Source: Pseudomonas putida | GTDB lineage: Bacteria; Pseudomonadota; Gammaproteobacteria; Pseudomonadales; Pseudomonadaceae | Direction of reading: 5' to 3' | Assembly (NCBI RefSeq): GCF_001636055.1 | Contig: NZ_CP011789.1 | Location: forward strand, 2,728,001 to 2,792,000 | Length of the DNA: 64,000 bases | In this document: positions 1 through 8,555 of the stretch, one piece after another | Position numbering within the stretch: position 1 is the stretch's first letter | Layout of the letters: each line of letters starts with the position of its first letter | Notes under the pieces: generated by a model | What the model saw: the letters and a program-made list of their open reading frames with translations, nothing else | What the model was told of the DNA's origin: nothing | The model's database searches: none | Translations under genes and position numbers: made by a program

Positions 1-2
1 CC

Positions 3-227
3 AAGCGTCTGCTCGGTGTGCTCGATCGTCACCTGAAGGGCCGTGAGTGGATGGTCGATGAGTACAGCATCGCTGACATCGCCATTTTCCCCTGGGTGCG
101 CAATCTGGTGGATCGCTACGACGCCCGTGATCTGGTGGGCTTCGAGGCGTTCAAGGAAGTGCAGCGAGTGCTGGCGAAATTCCTGGAGCGTCCTGCGGTG
201 CAGCGTGGGCTGAAAATTCCGGGCTGA
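3..227 (+). CDS. Glutathione S-transferase family protein, C-terminal end (partial)
   Basis: Only the last 74 codons are inside the window; the reading frame is open from base 3 and stops at 227. The visible part is the all-helical C-terminal GST domain, with the N-capping box and following segment (YSIADIAIFPWVRN) typical of bacterial nu-class or YfcG/YghU-like transferases. Such enzymes conjugate or reduce disulfides with glutathione in the cytoplasm. The N-terminal thioredoxin-like domain that would identify the subclass lies outside the window. Confidence 0.8.
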   Translation, partial: KRLLGVLDRHLKGREWMVDEYSIADIAIFPWVRNLVDRYDARDLVGFEAFKEVQRVLAKFLERPAVQRGLKIPG

Positions 228-372
228 CTTGATCGAGGCCGCCCGCGCGGCCTCTTTTCTTGCCCCGGGCGAGGGTTGCGCAGCGGTTGTCTGGTGTTGA
301 TCGAGTGGCTGTTGCGTGACCTTGGTCAATGTAAGTCGTAGGCTGAGGGTGAAAATAGCGCCGGAAAATTCG

Positions 373-771
373 ATGATCTGTTGCAAGCGCGTGTATCAAT
401 CGGTTTCGCCTGAGGACGGACAGCGCGTGCTGGTCGATCGCTTGTGGCCACGCAATATGCGCAAGGATGCCTTGCACGGGCAGTGGTTGCGCGACGTTGC
501 ACCGTCGGATGCGCTGCGCAGGGCGTTTCATGCCGGGGATATGGACTTTGCCGGTTTTTCCGAGCACTACCGTGCCGAACTCGCGGCCCATCCTGAGCAT
601 TGGTATCCGCTGTTGGATCTGGCGGCCAAGGGGACTCTGACCCTGTTGTTCGCAGGCAAGGATACTGCGCACAACAATGCCCGGGTGCTCGCCGACTGGC
701 TGGAAGAAGAGCTCGAGCGAAGGGGGCCGGGCAGTTCACCGGTGTGTTATGCCCAGGAGCCAGGCGGATAG
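373..771 (+). CDS. DUF488 family protein (YeaO-like)
   Basis: 132-residue cytoplasmic protein of the DUF488 family. The hallmark segments are an N-terminal KRVY, then RVLVDRLWPRN, then a block around FAGFSEHYRAEL and the C-terminal TLLFAGKDTAHNNA. The biochemical role of this family is not established. The reading frame opens at an ATG at 316, but the ATG at 373 is preferred because family members begin just before KRVY and it has a purine-rich GGAAAA upstream. Its stop lies 7 bases before the ATG of the next gene, so the two are probably co-transcribed. Confidence 0.8.
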   Translation: MICCKRVYQSVSPEDGQRVLVDRLWPRNMRKDALHGQWLRDVAPSDALRRAFHAGDMDFAGFSEHYRAELAAHPEHWYPLLDLAAKGTLTLLFAGKDTAHNNARVLADWLEEELERRGPGSSPVCYAQEPGG

Positions 772-778
772 AGATGCT

Positions 779-1237
779 ATGACTCAAATATCACTTGAAC
801 TTGTTCCGGCTACCGCAGGCTGTCGTACCTTCGCCCGCGATCTGACGCGGCGCGCCATGCTCCCGTACTACCGCGAGTTCGACCTGTTATGGATCGAAGA
901 GGCATTCGACGAAGCTTGGAGCTGGCGCGAGCAGTGGCTGGTGAAGGCGGAAGAGCAAGTGCTGGGTTTCTGCAGCCTCAGTCAGGACCGCCAGGCTTTG
1001 TTCATTCGCGAACTGCACCTGCTGCCCGAGTACCGCGGGCACGGCGTTGGATCCTGGGTGCTGGGGCAGTTGGCCGGATGGGCAGCGCAACGTCGTTTGC
1101 CGTTACTGCGCCTTATGGTGTTCCGCAGTAACCCGGCCAGGCGACTCTACGCACGGTCGGGCTTTGTCGAAATAGGGGAGGACGACTGTTTCGTTCGTAT
1201 GCAGCGCAATGTCATGGTCACGGGCGCGAGGTCTTGA
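779..1237 (+). CDS. GNAT family N-acetyltransferase
   Basis: 152-residue acetyltransferase of the GNAT fold. The acetyl-CoA pyrophosphate loop is visible as LLPEYRGHGVGSWVL (R/Q-x-x-G-x-G/A), preceded by the beta-strand IRELHLLP and followed by NPARRLYARSGF, the usual motif-B segment. Substrate is unknown. The ATG at 779 is chosen over an in-frame ATG at 677, because the extra residues would overlap the DUF488 gene and carry no GNAT features. Confidence 0.85.
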   Translation: MTQISLELVPATAGCRTFARDLTRRAMLPYYREFDLLWIEEAFDEAWSWREQWLVKAEEQVLGFCSLSQDRQALFIRELHLLPEYRGHGVGSWVLGQLAGWAAQRRLPLLRLMVFRSNPARRLYARSGFVEIGEDDCFVRMQRNVMVTGARS

Positions 1238-1380
1238 TGTCGGTACAGGTTTAGACAAGCGCCGTAATAGTAGCTTGTGTTGGTTGGATCCAATGTGCAT
1301 AGTGCCAACTGGATTCGTGGCTATTCGCCTGGGGGCCGGACGCGCCCAGGGCTATCTGATCGAGAGAGGAAGGGAGTCGA

Positions 1381-1770
1381 ATGAAAGGATTCGGTCTGCG
1401 TTTGAGGGAAGAGCGCGAGCGGTTGGGATTGACCCAGCGAGTGTTCGGCGACATCGGGGGTGTCGAGCCAAACGCCCAAGGCAAGTACGAAAGTGGGGAG
1501 CGCACGCCACGCATCGATTATCTGGCGGCGCTCGCCGCAAAGGGCGTCGATGCTGCGTACGTACTCAGCGGCCTGCGCACGCCAGCGCCATTGGAATGCC
1601 TCAGTGGCGATGAGAGCCGCGTGCTGGGTATGTTGCGACGGCTGACTTCAGCCGATCGGGCAGCGATCTGGCACCTGCTCGGGCGTCTGGCGGCAGATAA
1701 CGAAAGCTACGAAAAGACTCGCCTGCGAAGGGCAGACCGCCAGGCATATGCCAATGACGCTTTGCGCTAG
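1381..1770 (+). CDS. XRE-family helix-turn-helix transcriptional regulator
   Basis: 129-residue DNA-binding protein. Residues 1-60 form a Cro/C1-type helix-turn-helix (LREERERLGLTQRVFG, then KYESGERTPRIDYLAALA). The C-terminal half is a short, mostly helical tail with no recognised ligand domain. A strong ribosome-binding site (GGAAGGGAG) lies just upstream. The gene sits directly before gacA, as short XRE regulators often do in pseudomonads. Its target genes cannot be read from the sequence. Confidence 0.8.
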   Translation: MKGFGLRLREERERLGLTQRVFGDIGGVEPNAQGKYESGERTPRIDYLAALAAKGVDAAYVLSGLRTPAPLECLSGDESRVLGMLRRLTSADRAAIWHLLGRLAADNESYEKTRLRRADRQAYANDALR

Positions 1771-1833
1771 GTTCGTGATGAAATTTTTTGTTAAGGTGGC
1801 CGGATCCAATCGCCCCCATGACGAGGTGTCTGC

Positions 1834-2472
1834 TTGATTAGGGTACTTGTGGTCGATGATCACGATCTGGTGCGTACCGGTATCACGCGCATGCTGGCCG
1901 ATATCGATGGGCTGCAAGTGGTCGGCGAGGCGGATTCGGGCGAAGCCGCCCTCAAGCTTGCCCGTGAGCTGAAACCTGACGTAGTCCTCATGGACGTCAA
2001 GATGCCCGGAATCGGTGGCCTGGAAGCCACGCGCAAATTGCTACGCAGTCACCCGGATACCAAAGTGGTCGCCGTCACCGTATGCGAGGAAGACCCGTTT
2101 CCCACGCGCTTGCTGCAGGCAGGCGCCGCGGGATATCTGACCAAGGGCGCGGGCCTCGACGAAATGGTCCAGGCTATCCGTCTGGCCTTCGCGGGGCAGC
2201 GCTACATCAGCCCGCAGATCGCCCAGCAGCTGGCGCTCAAATCGTTCCAGCCCCAGGGGTCACCGTTCGATGCGCTGTCGGAGCGGGAAATCCAGATTGC
2301 CCTGATGATTGTCGGCTGCCAGAAAGTGCAGATCATCTCAGACAAGTTGTGTCTGTCCCCCAAGACCGTCAATACTTACCGTTATCGGATCTTCGAAAAA
2401 CTCTCGGTCACCAGCGACGTCGAACTGACATTGCTGGCCGTTCGCCACGGTATGGTTGACGCAAGCCTGTAA
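1834..2472 (+). CDS. gacA: Response regulator GacA (UvrY), global activator of secondary metabolism
   Basis: 212-residue NarL/FixJ-type response regulator, partner of the GacS sensor kinase. In pseudomonads it switches on the small RNAs RsmX/Y/Z and so controls secondary metabolites, biofilm and siderophores. The receiver domain shows the acidic pair at D8/D9, phospho-acceptor D54 (VLMDVKMPG) and conserved K104. A LuxR-type helix-turn-helix occupies about residues 145-205 (LSEREIQIAL ... LSPKTVNTYRYRIFEKL). The start is TTG, as is usual for Pseudomonas gacA. Seven bases separate it from uvrC, the conserved gacA-uvrC arrangement. Confidence 0.97.
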   Translation: MIRVLVVDDHDLVRTGITRMLADIDGLQVVGEADSGEAALKLARELKPDVVLMDVKMPGIGGLEATRKLLRSHPDTKVVAVTVCEEDPFPTRLLQAGAAGYLTKGAGLDEMVQAIRLAFAGQRYISPQIAQQLALKSFQPQGSPFDALSEREIQIALMIVGCQKVQIISDKLCLSPKTVNTYRYRIFEKLSVTSDVELTLLAVRHGMVDASL

Positions 2473-2478
2473 TCCCCC

Positions 2479-4302
2479 ATGTCCCAACTCTTTGATGCCA
2501 GCGCGTTCCTGGCGACCTGCAGCGGTCGCCCAGGCGTGTACCGGATGTTCGATGCCGAGTCCCGGCTGCTTTACGTAGGCAAGGCCAAGAACCTCAAGAA
2601 GCGTCTGGCCAGCTACTTCCGCAAGACTGGCCTGGCGCCGAAAACGGCCGCCCTGGTGGGGCGCATCGCTCAGGTCGAAACCACCATTACCGCGAACGAG
2701 ACCGAGGCGCTGCTGCTCGAGCAGACGCTGATCAAGGAGTGGCGTCCGCCCTACAACATTTTGTTGCGGGACGACAAATCCTACCCTTACGTCTTTCTTT
2801 CCGACGGCGATTTCCCACGCCTGGGCATACATCGTGGCGCGAAAAAAGCCAAGGGCCGCTACTTCGGCCCTTATCCCAGCGCCGGGGCGATCCGTGAAAG
2901 CCTGAGCCTGCTGCAGAAAGCCTTCTCGGTGCGTCAGTGCGAGGACAGTTATTACGCCAACCGCACCCGGCCGTGCCTGCAATACCAGATCAAGCGCTGC
3001 AAGGGACCGTGCGTCGGCCTGGTCACGCCCGAGGAGTATGCCGAAGACGTACGGCATTCGGTGATGTTCCTCGAGGGGCGTAGCCAGCAGTTGGGCAATG
3101 AGCTCAACGCCGAGATGGAGCAGGCCGCCATGGCGCTGAATTTCGAGAAGGCCGCCGAGCTGCGCGACCAGATCGCCTTGTTGCGTCGCGTCCAGGACCA
3201 GCAGTACATGGAAGGCGGCTCCGGTGACGTCGATGTCATCGCCGCCTTCGTCAACCCGGGCGGGGCCTGTGTGCACCTGATCAGCGTCCGCAGCGGGCGC
3301 GTGCTGGGGAGCAAGAACTTCTTCCCGCAGGTGGGCATCGAGGAGGAGGTGTCCGAAGTGATGGCGGCCTTCCTTTCCCAGTACTACCTGGGCAACGCCG
3401 AGCGAGAACTGCCAGGAGAGCTGATCGTCAATGTGGTCCACGAGGACTTTCAGGCCATCACTGAAGCAGTACAGACCTTGCGCAGTCGCGACCTGGCCAT
3501 CAGTCACCGAGTCCGAGGGACTCGGGCGCGCTGGCAGCAACTGGCCGTGACCAACGCCGAGCAGGCGCTCAACGCTCGTCTGGCCAATCGCCAGCACATG
3601 GCCGCACGTTTCGAGGCCTTGGCTCAGGTGCTCAACCTGCCGGAGGTTCCGCAGCGCCTGGAGTGCTACGACATCAGTCACTCCAGCGGCGAGGCTACGG
3701 TGGCCTCGTGCGTGGTGTTCGGCCCTGAAGGCCCGCTCAAGTCCGACTACCGCCGTTTCAACATCGAAGGTGTCACCGCCGGTGACGACTATGCTGCCAT
3801 GCACCAGGCCCTGACTCGCCGTTTCGGGCGAATCAAGGACGGCGAGGGCAAGTTGCCCGATGTGTTGTTGGTCGACGGCGGCAAGGGACAGCTGAACATG
3901 GCCCGTGAAGTCATGCAGGAGCTGGCGCTGAGTGACCTCACCTTGCTCGGGGTGGCCAAGGGAGTGACCCGCAAGGCCGGCTTCGAGACGTTGTATCTCA
4001 ACGATGTAGCCCACGAATTCACCCTCAAGGGCGACTCTCCGGCACTGCACCTGATTCAGCAGATTCGTGATGAGGCGCACCGTTTTGCCATCACTGGTCA
4101 CCGCGCACGTCGCGGCAAGGCGCGCCGTACGTCCAGCCTCGAAGACGTCGCAGGGGTCGGACCGAAGCGCCGTCGAGACTTGCTGAAACATTTCGGCGGC
4201 CTGCAGGAGCTCAACCGCGCCAGTGTCGACGAGATTGCAAAGGCACCCGGCATCAGTAAAAAGCTTGCCGAGTCGATTTATGCGAGCCTGCATAGCGAGT
4301 AG
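2479..4302 (+). CDS. uvrC: Excinuclease ABC subunit C
   Basis: 607-residue UvrC, the nuclease that makes both incisions during nucleotide excision repair with UvrA/UvrB. The GIY-YIG domain is at the N-terminus (GVYRMF at about 19, [14 protein letters not shown] at about 31). A cysteine cluster follows ([18 protein letters not shown]), then a UVR domain ([14 protein letters not shown], about 215) that contacts UvrB, the RNase-H-like second nuclease domain ([24 protein letters not shown]) and C-terminal helix-hairpin-helix repeats ([21 protein letters not shown]). Length and domain order are normal. Confidence 0.98.
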   Translation: MSQLFDASAFLATCSGRPGVYRMFDAESRLLYVGKAKNLKKRLASYFRKTGLAPKTAALVGRIAQVETTITANETEALLLEQTLIKEWRPPYNILLRDDKSYPYVFLSDGDFPRLGIHRGAKKAKGRYFGPYPSAGAIRESLSLLQKAFSVRQCEDSYYANRTRPCLQYQIKRCKGPCVGLVTPEEYAEDVRHSVMFLEGRSQQLGNELNAEMEQAAMALNFEKAAELRDQIALLRRVQDQQYMEGGSGDVDVIAAFVNPGGACVHLISVRSGRVLGSKNFFPQVGIEEEVSEVMAAFLSQYYLGNAERELPGELIVNVVHEDFQAITEAVQTLRSRDLAISHRVRGTRARWQQLAVTNAEQALNARLANRQHMAARFEALAQVLNLPEVPQRLECYDISHSSGEATVASCVVFGPEGPLKSDYRRFNIEGVTAGDDYAAMHQALTRRFGRIKDGEGKLPDVLLVDGGKGQLNMAREVMQELALSDLTLLGVAKGVTRKAGFETLYLNDVAHEFTLKGDSPALHLIQQIRDEAHRFAITGHRARRGKARRTSSLEDVAGVGPKRRRDLLKHFGGLQELNRASVDEIAKAPGISKKLAESIYASLHSE

Positions 4303-4335
4303 AATGCCGGGTTCAACTCGCAGCCAGTCGTACCG

Positions 4336-4896
4336 ATGAATATTCCAAATCTGCTCACCGTTCTACGCGTCCTGCTCATCCCGATCTTCATTCTGCTGTT
4401 CTACGTGCCTTATCACTGGAGTTACGTAGCCGCCAGCAGCGTGTTCGCCATCGCCGCCGCAACTGACTGGCTCGATGGCTATCTGGCCCGTCGTCTTCAG
4501 CAGAGCACGCCGTTCGGGGCGTTTCTGGATCCTGTCGCCGACAAACTGATGGTCGCCGTGGCGCTGGTACTGTTGGTGCAGGTGCACGCCAACTTCTGGC
4601 TGACGCTGCCCGCAGCGGTGATCATCGGGCGTGAAATCGTGGTATCGGCTCTGCGCGAGTGGATGGCCGAGCTGGGGGCGAGGGCGCATGTGGCGGTGTC
4701 GAACCTGGGCAAGTGGAAGACCGCCGCGCAGATGCTGGCGCTGGTCATTCTGCTGGGCAATCCGCCGGTGCTGACCTTCTGGGTCGCACTCGGTTACGGG
4801 CTGTTGCTGGTGGCCGCAGGCCTGACTTTGGTGTCGATGGTGCATTACCTGCTGGCGGCCTGGCCGCACCTGCGCGAAGGCTCCGAGCAGAAGTAA
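4336..4896 (+). CDS. pgsA: CDP-diacylglycerol--glycerol-3-phosphate 3-phosphatidyltransferase
   Basis: 186-residue inner-membrane enzyme that makes phosphatidylglycerol phosphate, the committed step to phosphatidylglycerol and cardiolipin. The CDP-alcohol phosphatidyltransferase signature D-G-x2-A-R-x8-G-x3-D-x3-D is complete (D47, G48, A51, R52, G61, D65, D69). Several hydrophobic membrane segments cover the rest. It follows uvrC by 33 bases, the standard Pseudomonas order. Confidence 0.97.
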   Translation: MNIPNLLTVLRVLLIPIFILLFYVPYHWSYVAASSVFAIAAATDWLDGYLARRLQQSTPFGAFLDPVADKLMVAVALVLLVQVHANFWLTLPAAVIIGREIVVSALREWMAELGARAHVAVSNLGKWKTAAQMLALVILLGNPPVLTFWVALGYGLLLVAAGLTLVSMVHYLLAAWPHLREGSEQK

Positions 4897-4917
4897 AACT
4901 TTTTTTGAATCAAGGGG

Positions 4918-4945
4918 TTGACCTTCCCTGGCAGTTCGCTAGAAT
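4918..4945 (+). promoter_or_regulatory. Sigma-70 promoter of the tRNA cluster
   Basis: TTGACC (4918-4923) and TAGAAT (4940-4945) are separated by 16 bases and followed by a GC-rich discriminator (GGCACCC) just upstream of the first tRNA. A strong promoter with a GC-rich discriminator is typical of stable-RNA genes under stringent control. Confidence 0.75.
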
Positions 4946-4960
4946 GGCACCCATCACGAC

Positions 4961-5036
<76 letters not shown>

Positions 5037-5128
5037 ATTTTCACGGTGCTGCCTGAGGCAGGGCTGGGAAATAAATCCAGTGCAAGCCGCAAGGCTTTAT
5101 AGCTGGTGCGCTGAAAAGCGTTGGGTAT

Positions 5129-5204
5129 GTCCCCTTCGTCTAGTGGCCTAGGACACCGCCCTTTCACGGCGGTAACAGGGGTTCGAGTCCCCTAGGGGAC
5201 GCCA
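5129..5204 (+). tRNA. tRNA-Glu (anticodon TTC)
   Basis: 76-base cloverleaf with encoded GCCA end. The acceptor stem GTCCCCT pairs with AGGGGAC, and the anticodon TTC sits in CCCTTTCACGG. It lies between the two tRNA-Gly genes; the Gly-Glu-Gly order downstream of pgsA is typical of pseudomonads. Confidence 0.97.
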
Positions 5205-5208
5205 TTTA

Positions 5209-5284
<76 letters not shown>

Positions 5285-5332
5285 AATATCGATCTACAGA
5301 GTTCCATGGAAGTCTGTAGATACTTGAAAATA

Positions 5333-5352
5333 GACGCTTCGGCGTCTTTTTT
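5333..5352 (+). terminator. Rho-independent terminator of the tRNA cluster
   Basis: GACGC-TTCG-GCGTC hairpin with a stable tetraloop, followed directly by six T. It lies downstream of the last tRNA. A second inverted repeat (ATCTACAG ... CTGTAGAT) precedes it. The core recurs exactly at 6169-6191. Confidence 0.9.
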
Positions 5353-5466
5353 CGTTTCAGTCAAAGCCACTCCCATCCATGAGCATCCGGACTTATTGAG
5401 TCCAGAAATTAGTCCATGAAATTCGGGCTTGCGCGGTCGCGCTCATCTCGCGTGTATGCGGGATGT

Positions 5467-5952
5467 TCAAACGCACCCGCGATTGGACTTGAGCGCTGCA
5501 TCACTTTGCGCTGCCGTGCGGTGGAGGAATTCACCCAGCCAGAGCGCTGATGCTGCGTTCTGATAATGCTCTGTAGCAGACACGCTGACGTGAGGCCGCA
5601 ACAGCGCCAGGCAGCTGTGGGCAACGCCTTCATGCAGAGGCTGTAGCCACCCGTGGCGAAGACCGAGGCGCTGGGCCTGGGCCCAGAGCGAGGGCGCTGT
5701 AGCGAACGCCTTGGGCTCCCAGATCAACGGGATGTTTGAGCGCTGCAGGTGATGGGCTCGCAAATCCAGCGCGGCCTGAATAATCGCTTCCGAGCCCGTT
5801 ACCAGATTGCCTGCGCTGACCGCATGCGTGCAGCTTGCAAAGCTGAAACGGTAGTAGTGAAACCCTAGCTCGCGCACCAGCGCGGGCAACGCTTCGAGTA
5901 GCGTCGAGAGGTGGCCCAGACGTTGCCAGTCCTCCGCTGTTCGGTTGAGCAT
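5467..5952 (-). CDS. LuxR-type autoinducer-binding domain protein lacking the HTH
   Basis: 161-residue protein corresponding to the ligand-binding half of LuxR-family quorum regulators (FHYYRFSF near residue 31, IPLIWEP, then LRHGWLQPLHEG). It stops where the LuxR DNA-binding domain would begin, and no helix-turn-helix is found in any frame downstream. The acidic-proline pair that contacts the acyl-homoserine lactone in classical receptors is not evident. A stand-alone domain could be a decoy or ligand sink like Agrobacterium TrlR, or a relic. It is transcribed against the tRNA cluster and sits between two copies of a terminator repeat. Confidence 0.6.
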   Translation of the reverse strand: MLNRTAEDWQRLGHLSTLLEALPALVRELGFHYYRFSFASCTHAVSAGNLVTGSEAIIQAALDLRAHHLQRSNIPLIWEPKAFATAPSLWAQAQRLGLRHGWLQPLHEGVAHSCLALLRPHVSVSATEHYQNAASALWLGEFLHRTAAQSDAALKSNRGCV

Positions 5953-6168
5953 CGAACCTCCTTGTGGTGTCGCTCCTGATTGACGCTACTGCAGGGCGGC
6001 GGGTGGAGGCGCTGCCCGAATTCCGAGTAAATTTTTCAACTATAGAGTGGGAAATATATACGACTAAATAAACATAGCGTTTACTTCCATTTTTTCATTT
6101 TTTCGGGTAGCACATTCCGTGCATAAACCAACGGCCTTTGTAGAGCCTGAAAGGTGCGCGGATGTAAA

Positions 6169-6191
6169 ACGCTTCGGCGTCTTTTTTCGTT
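6169..6191 (+). repeat. Second copy of the 23-bp terminator repeat
   Basis: These 23 bases are identical to 5334-5356 (ACGC-TTCG-GCGT, C, T6, CGTT). The stem is ACGC/GCGT with a TTCG loop and T6 tail, so it should still terminate transcription. The two direct copies bracket the LuxR-like gene. Confidence 0.8.
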
Positions 6192-6306
6192 CCGGGCTCA
6201 ATTCGCTTCCCATTCACCGCACCCGATCTTCCCGCTCGCCAGCACCTCTTTCATCCCGCCCACTGCTCAGAAACAAAAGTTTTGAGGTAATGCTTTTTAA
6301 ATATTT

Positions 6307-6320
6307 CTGGTTATAACCAG
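6307..6320. promoter_or_regulatory. Perfect 14-bp palindrome upstream of the sigma-54 activator gene
   Basis: CTGGTTATAACCAG is fully self-complementary and lies 56 bases before the ATG at 6376. The position fits an operator for a sulfur or global regulator, and TTATAA inside it could also serve as a -10 element. The binding protein is unknown. Confidence 0.4.
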
Positions 6321-6375
6321 GGCTCGCTAAAGTAGTGTCACTTTCCGATCGCCACCTACGCTGGAACTCCTTGCC

Positions 6376-7452
6376 ATGAGCGGCCCCCAGGGACATTCGA
6401 GCCCGATCCTGACCTTCCCCCAAGGTGAAAAGGATCCCCTGTCGATTCGGGCCAAGGCCCTGGTCTTCGCCGATCCGCGTTCGCGCCAACTGCTGGAGTT
6501 TCTGCAAAGGGTCGGGCCCAGTGAAGTGCCCGTGCTGATCAACGGTGAGACCGGCACCGGCAAGGAGCTGGTCGCCCGTTACCTGCATGCGGCCAGCGGC
6601 CGTCGTGGCGCCTTCGTGGCGGTCAATTGCGGGGCGATCAGCGAAACTCTCGCCGAAAGCGAGTTCTTCGGCCATGAGGCCGGGGCCTTTTCCGGCGCAG
6701 CGGGCCGTCGTCCCGGCTGGTTCGAGGAGGCTGACGGCGGCACCTTGTTTCTCGACGAGATTGGCGATCTGCCGCTCGCGCTGCAGGTCAAGCTGTTGCG
6801 TGTGCTGCAGGAGCAGGAGGTGGTGCGGGTCGGCTCGCGCAAGCCCGTGAAGATCGACATCCGCCTGGTAACCGCCACCAACGTCGACCTGGAGCAGGCG
6901 GTGGAGGCGGGCAACTTTCGCCTGGACCTCTTCTATCGCATCAACGTCGCCCAGGTCGCCGTGTTGCCACTGCGCGAAAGGCCCCTCGACATCCTGCCGT
7001 TGGTGGAACACTTTCGGCGGATCTACAGCGCGCGCTTGAACATCAGTGAACCGATGCTCTCCGAGTCGGCGACCCAGGCACTGCTTGACTACCCCTGGCC
7101 GGGCAATATCCGTGAGCTGGAAAACGTTGTGCACCTGGCATTGCTGGTGGCCGGCGACAAGCCGATCCGCCCGGAGCACCTGAAGTTTTCCGCTGGGCTG
7201 AGTGTGGCCAGGACCAGTGCGGGCAACGTGCACACGCTGCCCCAGGAGGTGATGCGCGAACAGTTGCTGCGCTTGTTCGAGGTCCCTGGAGAGGCGTTGC
7301 TGCACGACATCGAAGACCTGATCGTGCGCGAAGCGTTTGCCTATTGCGGCTTCAACCAGCTGCGCACGGCGGCGTTGCTGGGCATCACCCGCAATGCCAT
7401 GCGCACCTTGCTGGTCAATCACGGCATGCTCAAGGGCCGCACGCCGGGCTGA
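6376..7452 (+). CDS. Sigma-54-dependent enhancer-binding protein, SfnR-like, without sensor domain
   Basis: 358-residue transcription activator made only of a central AAA+ domain and a C-terminal Fis-type helix-turn-helix. Walker A GETGTGKE (57-64), sigma-54 contact loop GAFSGA (103-108, normally GAFTGA), Walker B TLFLDEIG (123-130) and the C-terminal [18 protein letters not shown] recognition helix are visible. The lack of an N-terminal receiver or ligand domain resembles SfnR of P. putida, where activity is set by expression under sulfur limitation. Four sigma-54 promoters lie within 12 kb, so it is the likely local activator. Its end overlaps the convergent monooxygenase gene by 23 bases. 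Confidence 0.88.
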   Translation: MSGPQGHSSPILTFPQGEKDPLSIRAKALVFADPRSRQLLEFLQRVGPSEVPVLINGETGTGKELVARYLHAASGRRGAFVAVNCGAISETLAESEFFGHEAGAFSGAAGRRPGWFEEADGGTLFLDEIGDLPLALQVKLLRVLQEQEVVRVGSRKPVKIDIRLVTATNVDLEQAVEAGNFRLDLFYRINVAQVAVLPLRERPLDILPLVEHFRRIYSARLNISEPMLSESATQALLDYPWPGNIRELENVVHLALLVAGDKPIRPEHLKFSAGLSVARTSAGNVHTLPQEVMREQLLRLFEVPGEALLHDIEDLIVREAFAYCGFNQLRTAALLGITRNAMRTLLVNHGMLKGRTPG

Positions 7453-8554
7453 TCCGCCGCAACAACGGCACCAGCTCGGCCCCCAGGTGAATCGCCTCTT
7501 CCAGATGCGGGAAGCCCGACAGCACGAAACACTCCACGCCCAGTTGGCTGTAGGCTTCGATCCGGTCGGCGACCTGCTGGTAGCTGCCCACCAGCGCAGT
7601 GCCGGCGCCCCCCCGCACCAGCCCGACCCCGGCCCAGAGGTTGGGTGAAACCTCCAGCTCACGCGCCCGTCGTCCACGTCCCTTGACCAGCCCGGTCTGG
7701 CGCGACTGGCCGACCGACTCGTAGGCGGCCATCTGCAGTTGCGCCTGCTCGATGGCTTCCTTGGGGATCTCCTCCAGCAACCGCTCCACATGCGCCCAGG
7801 CTTGCTCATCGGTGGGCGCGGCGAACACGTGCAAACGCAAGCCGAAGCGCAAGGTGCGTCCGCGAGTTGCGGCCAGCTCGCGCATGCGCAGGATGCGTTC
7901 GGCGATCATCTGCGGCGGTTCGCACCACATCAGGTAGGTCTGCGCATGGGCTGCGCCCACCTGTTCGGCGGCGTTGGATGCGCCGCCGAAATAGATCGCC
8001 GGTGCTGCTGCCTGAGGTGCGATCGGGCTGCCGCCCCCGCTGCGGTAGTAGCGTCCGTGATGGGGTTGACCGTGTCCGCTCCAGACGGCCTGGAACACCT
8101 GGAGGAACTCGGCAGTGCGTGCATAGCGCTCGTCATGCTCGAGAAAATCCCCCAGCGAGCGTTGCTCGAAGCGGCTCGATCCGCTGACCACATGCAGGTC
8201 CAGGCGCCCGTTGCTGAGCAACTGCAGGGTCGCGGCGCGGTGGGCGCTGTAGGCGGGCAGTTCGAGCCCCGGACGCACCGTCAGCAGGAAGCGCAGGCGC
8301 TGTACCTCCTGGGCCAGCACGGCCGTGATCAGCCAGGGGTCTTCGAAACCGCTGGCGGTGGGCACCATGATGCCGTCGAAGTTGCCGAGCTCGGCGGCGC
8401 GTACCACCTGGCGCAAATAGTCGAGGGTCGGCGCGCGTTCACCCTGCTGGAACAGGCCGACCTTGGGCAGGCCGCTGCTGGTCAGGTGACGGCCGTCGCC
8501 ATTGGTGGGCAGGAACCAGTCGATCTCGATCGGCCTGTGCGCGGGCTTGTACAT
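7430..8554 (-). CDS. SsuD-like FMNH2-dependent alkanesulfonate monooxygenase (LLM class)
   Basis: 374-residue luciferase-like flavin monooxygenase closest in pattern to alkanesulfonate monooxygenase SsuD. Visible are the N-terminal [32 protein letters not shown] and [15 protein letters not shown] segments and the C-terminal [21 protein letters not shown]. Such enzymes use reduced FMN and oxygen to release sulfite from sulfonates. The SsuE-type reductase partner is not encoded nearby. It is the last gene of the minus-strand operon, one base after the preceding stop, and converges on the activator gene. Confidence 0.88.
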   Translation of the reverse strand: MYKPAHRPIEIDWFLPTNGDGRHLTSSGLPKVGLFQQGERAPTLDYLRQVVRAAELGNFDGIMVPTASGFEDPWLITAVLAQEVQRLRFLLTVRPGLELPAYSAHRAATLQLLSNGRLDLHVVSGSSRFEQRSLGDFLEHDERYARTAEFLQVFQAVWSGHGQPHHGRYYRSGGGSPIAPQAAAPAIYFGGASNAAEQVGAAHAQTYLMWCEPPQMIAERILRMRELAATRGRTLRFGLRLHVFAAPTDEQAWAHVERLLEEIPKEAIEQAQLQMAAYESVGQSRQTGLVKGRGRRARELEVSPNLWAGVGLVRGGAGTALVGSYQQVADRIEAYSQLGVECFVLSGFPHLEEAIHLGAELVPLLRRISPACGP

Positions 8555-8555
8555 C

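Larger units (their letters stand above)
5953..6375. other. AT-rich non-coding stretch between the LuxR-like gene and the sigma-54 activator
   Basis: About 420 bases with no convincing gene. It is clearly richer in A+T than its surroundings, especially 6028-6115 and 6280-6312. It contains the second copy of the tRNA terminator core (6169-6191) and a perfect palindrome (6307-6320) ahead of the regulator gene. It presumably holds promoters for both divergent genes; I cannot assign -35/-10 boxes with confidence. Confidence 0.5.

Noticed and set aside
18-227. Start of the first gene at the ATG-like position 18
   Set aside because: The frame is already open at base 3 and the protein lacks the N-terminal GST domain, so this is the tail of a gene that begins outside the window; also the codon at 18 is internal.
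1284-1293. Palindrome TTGGATCCAA and a similar GGATCCAAT stretch before gacA
   Set aside because: Short; the two copies share only about 9-12 bases and no consistent placement relative to starts, so a common operator is not supported.
2338-4293. 651-codon open frame antisense to uvrC
   Set aside because: It mirrors uvrC almost exactly, has no family motif, and its composition is the reverse-strand shadow typical of GC-rich genes.
6119-6316. 65-codon open frame in the gap before the sigma-54 activator
   Set aside because: No ribosome-binding site, no motif, and it contains the terminator repeat and the palindrome, so it is better read as non-coding control DNA.
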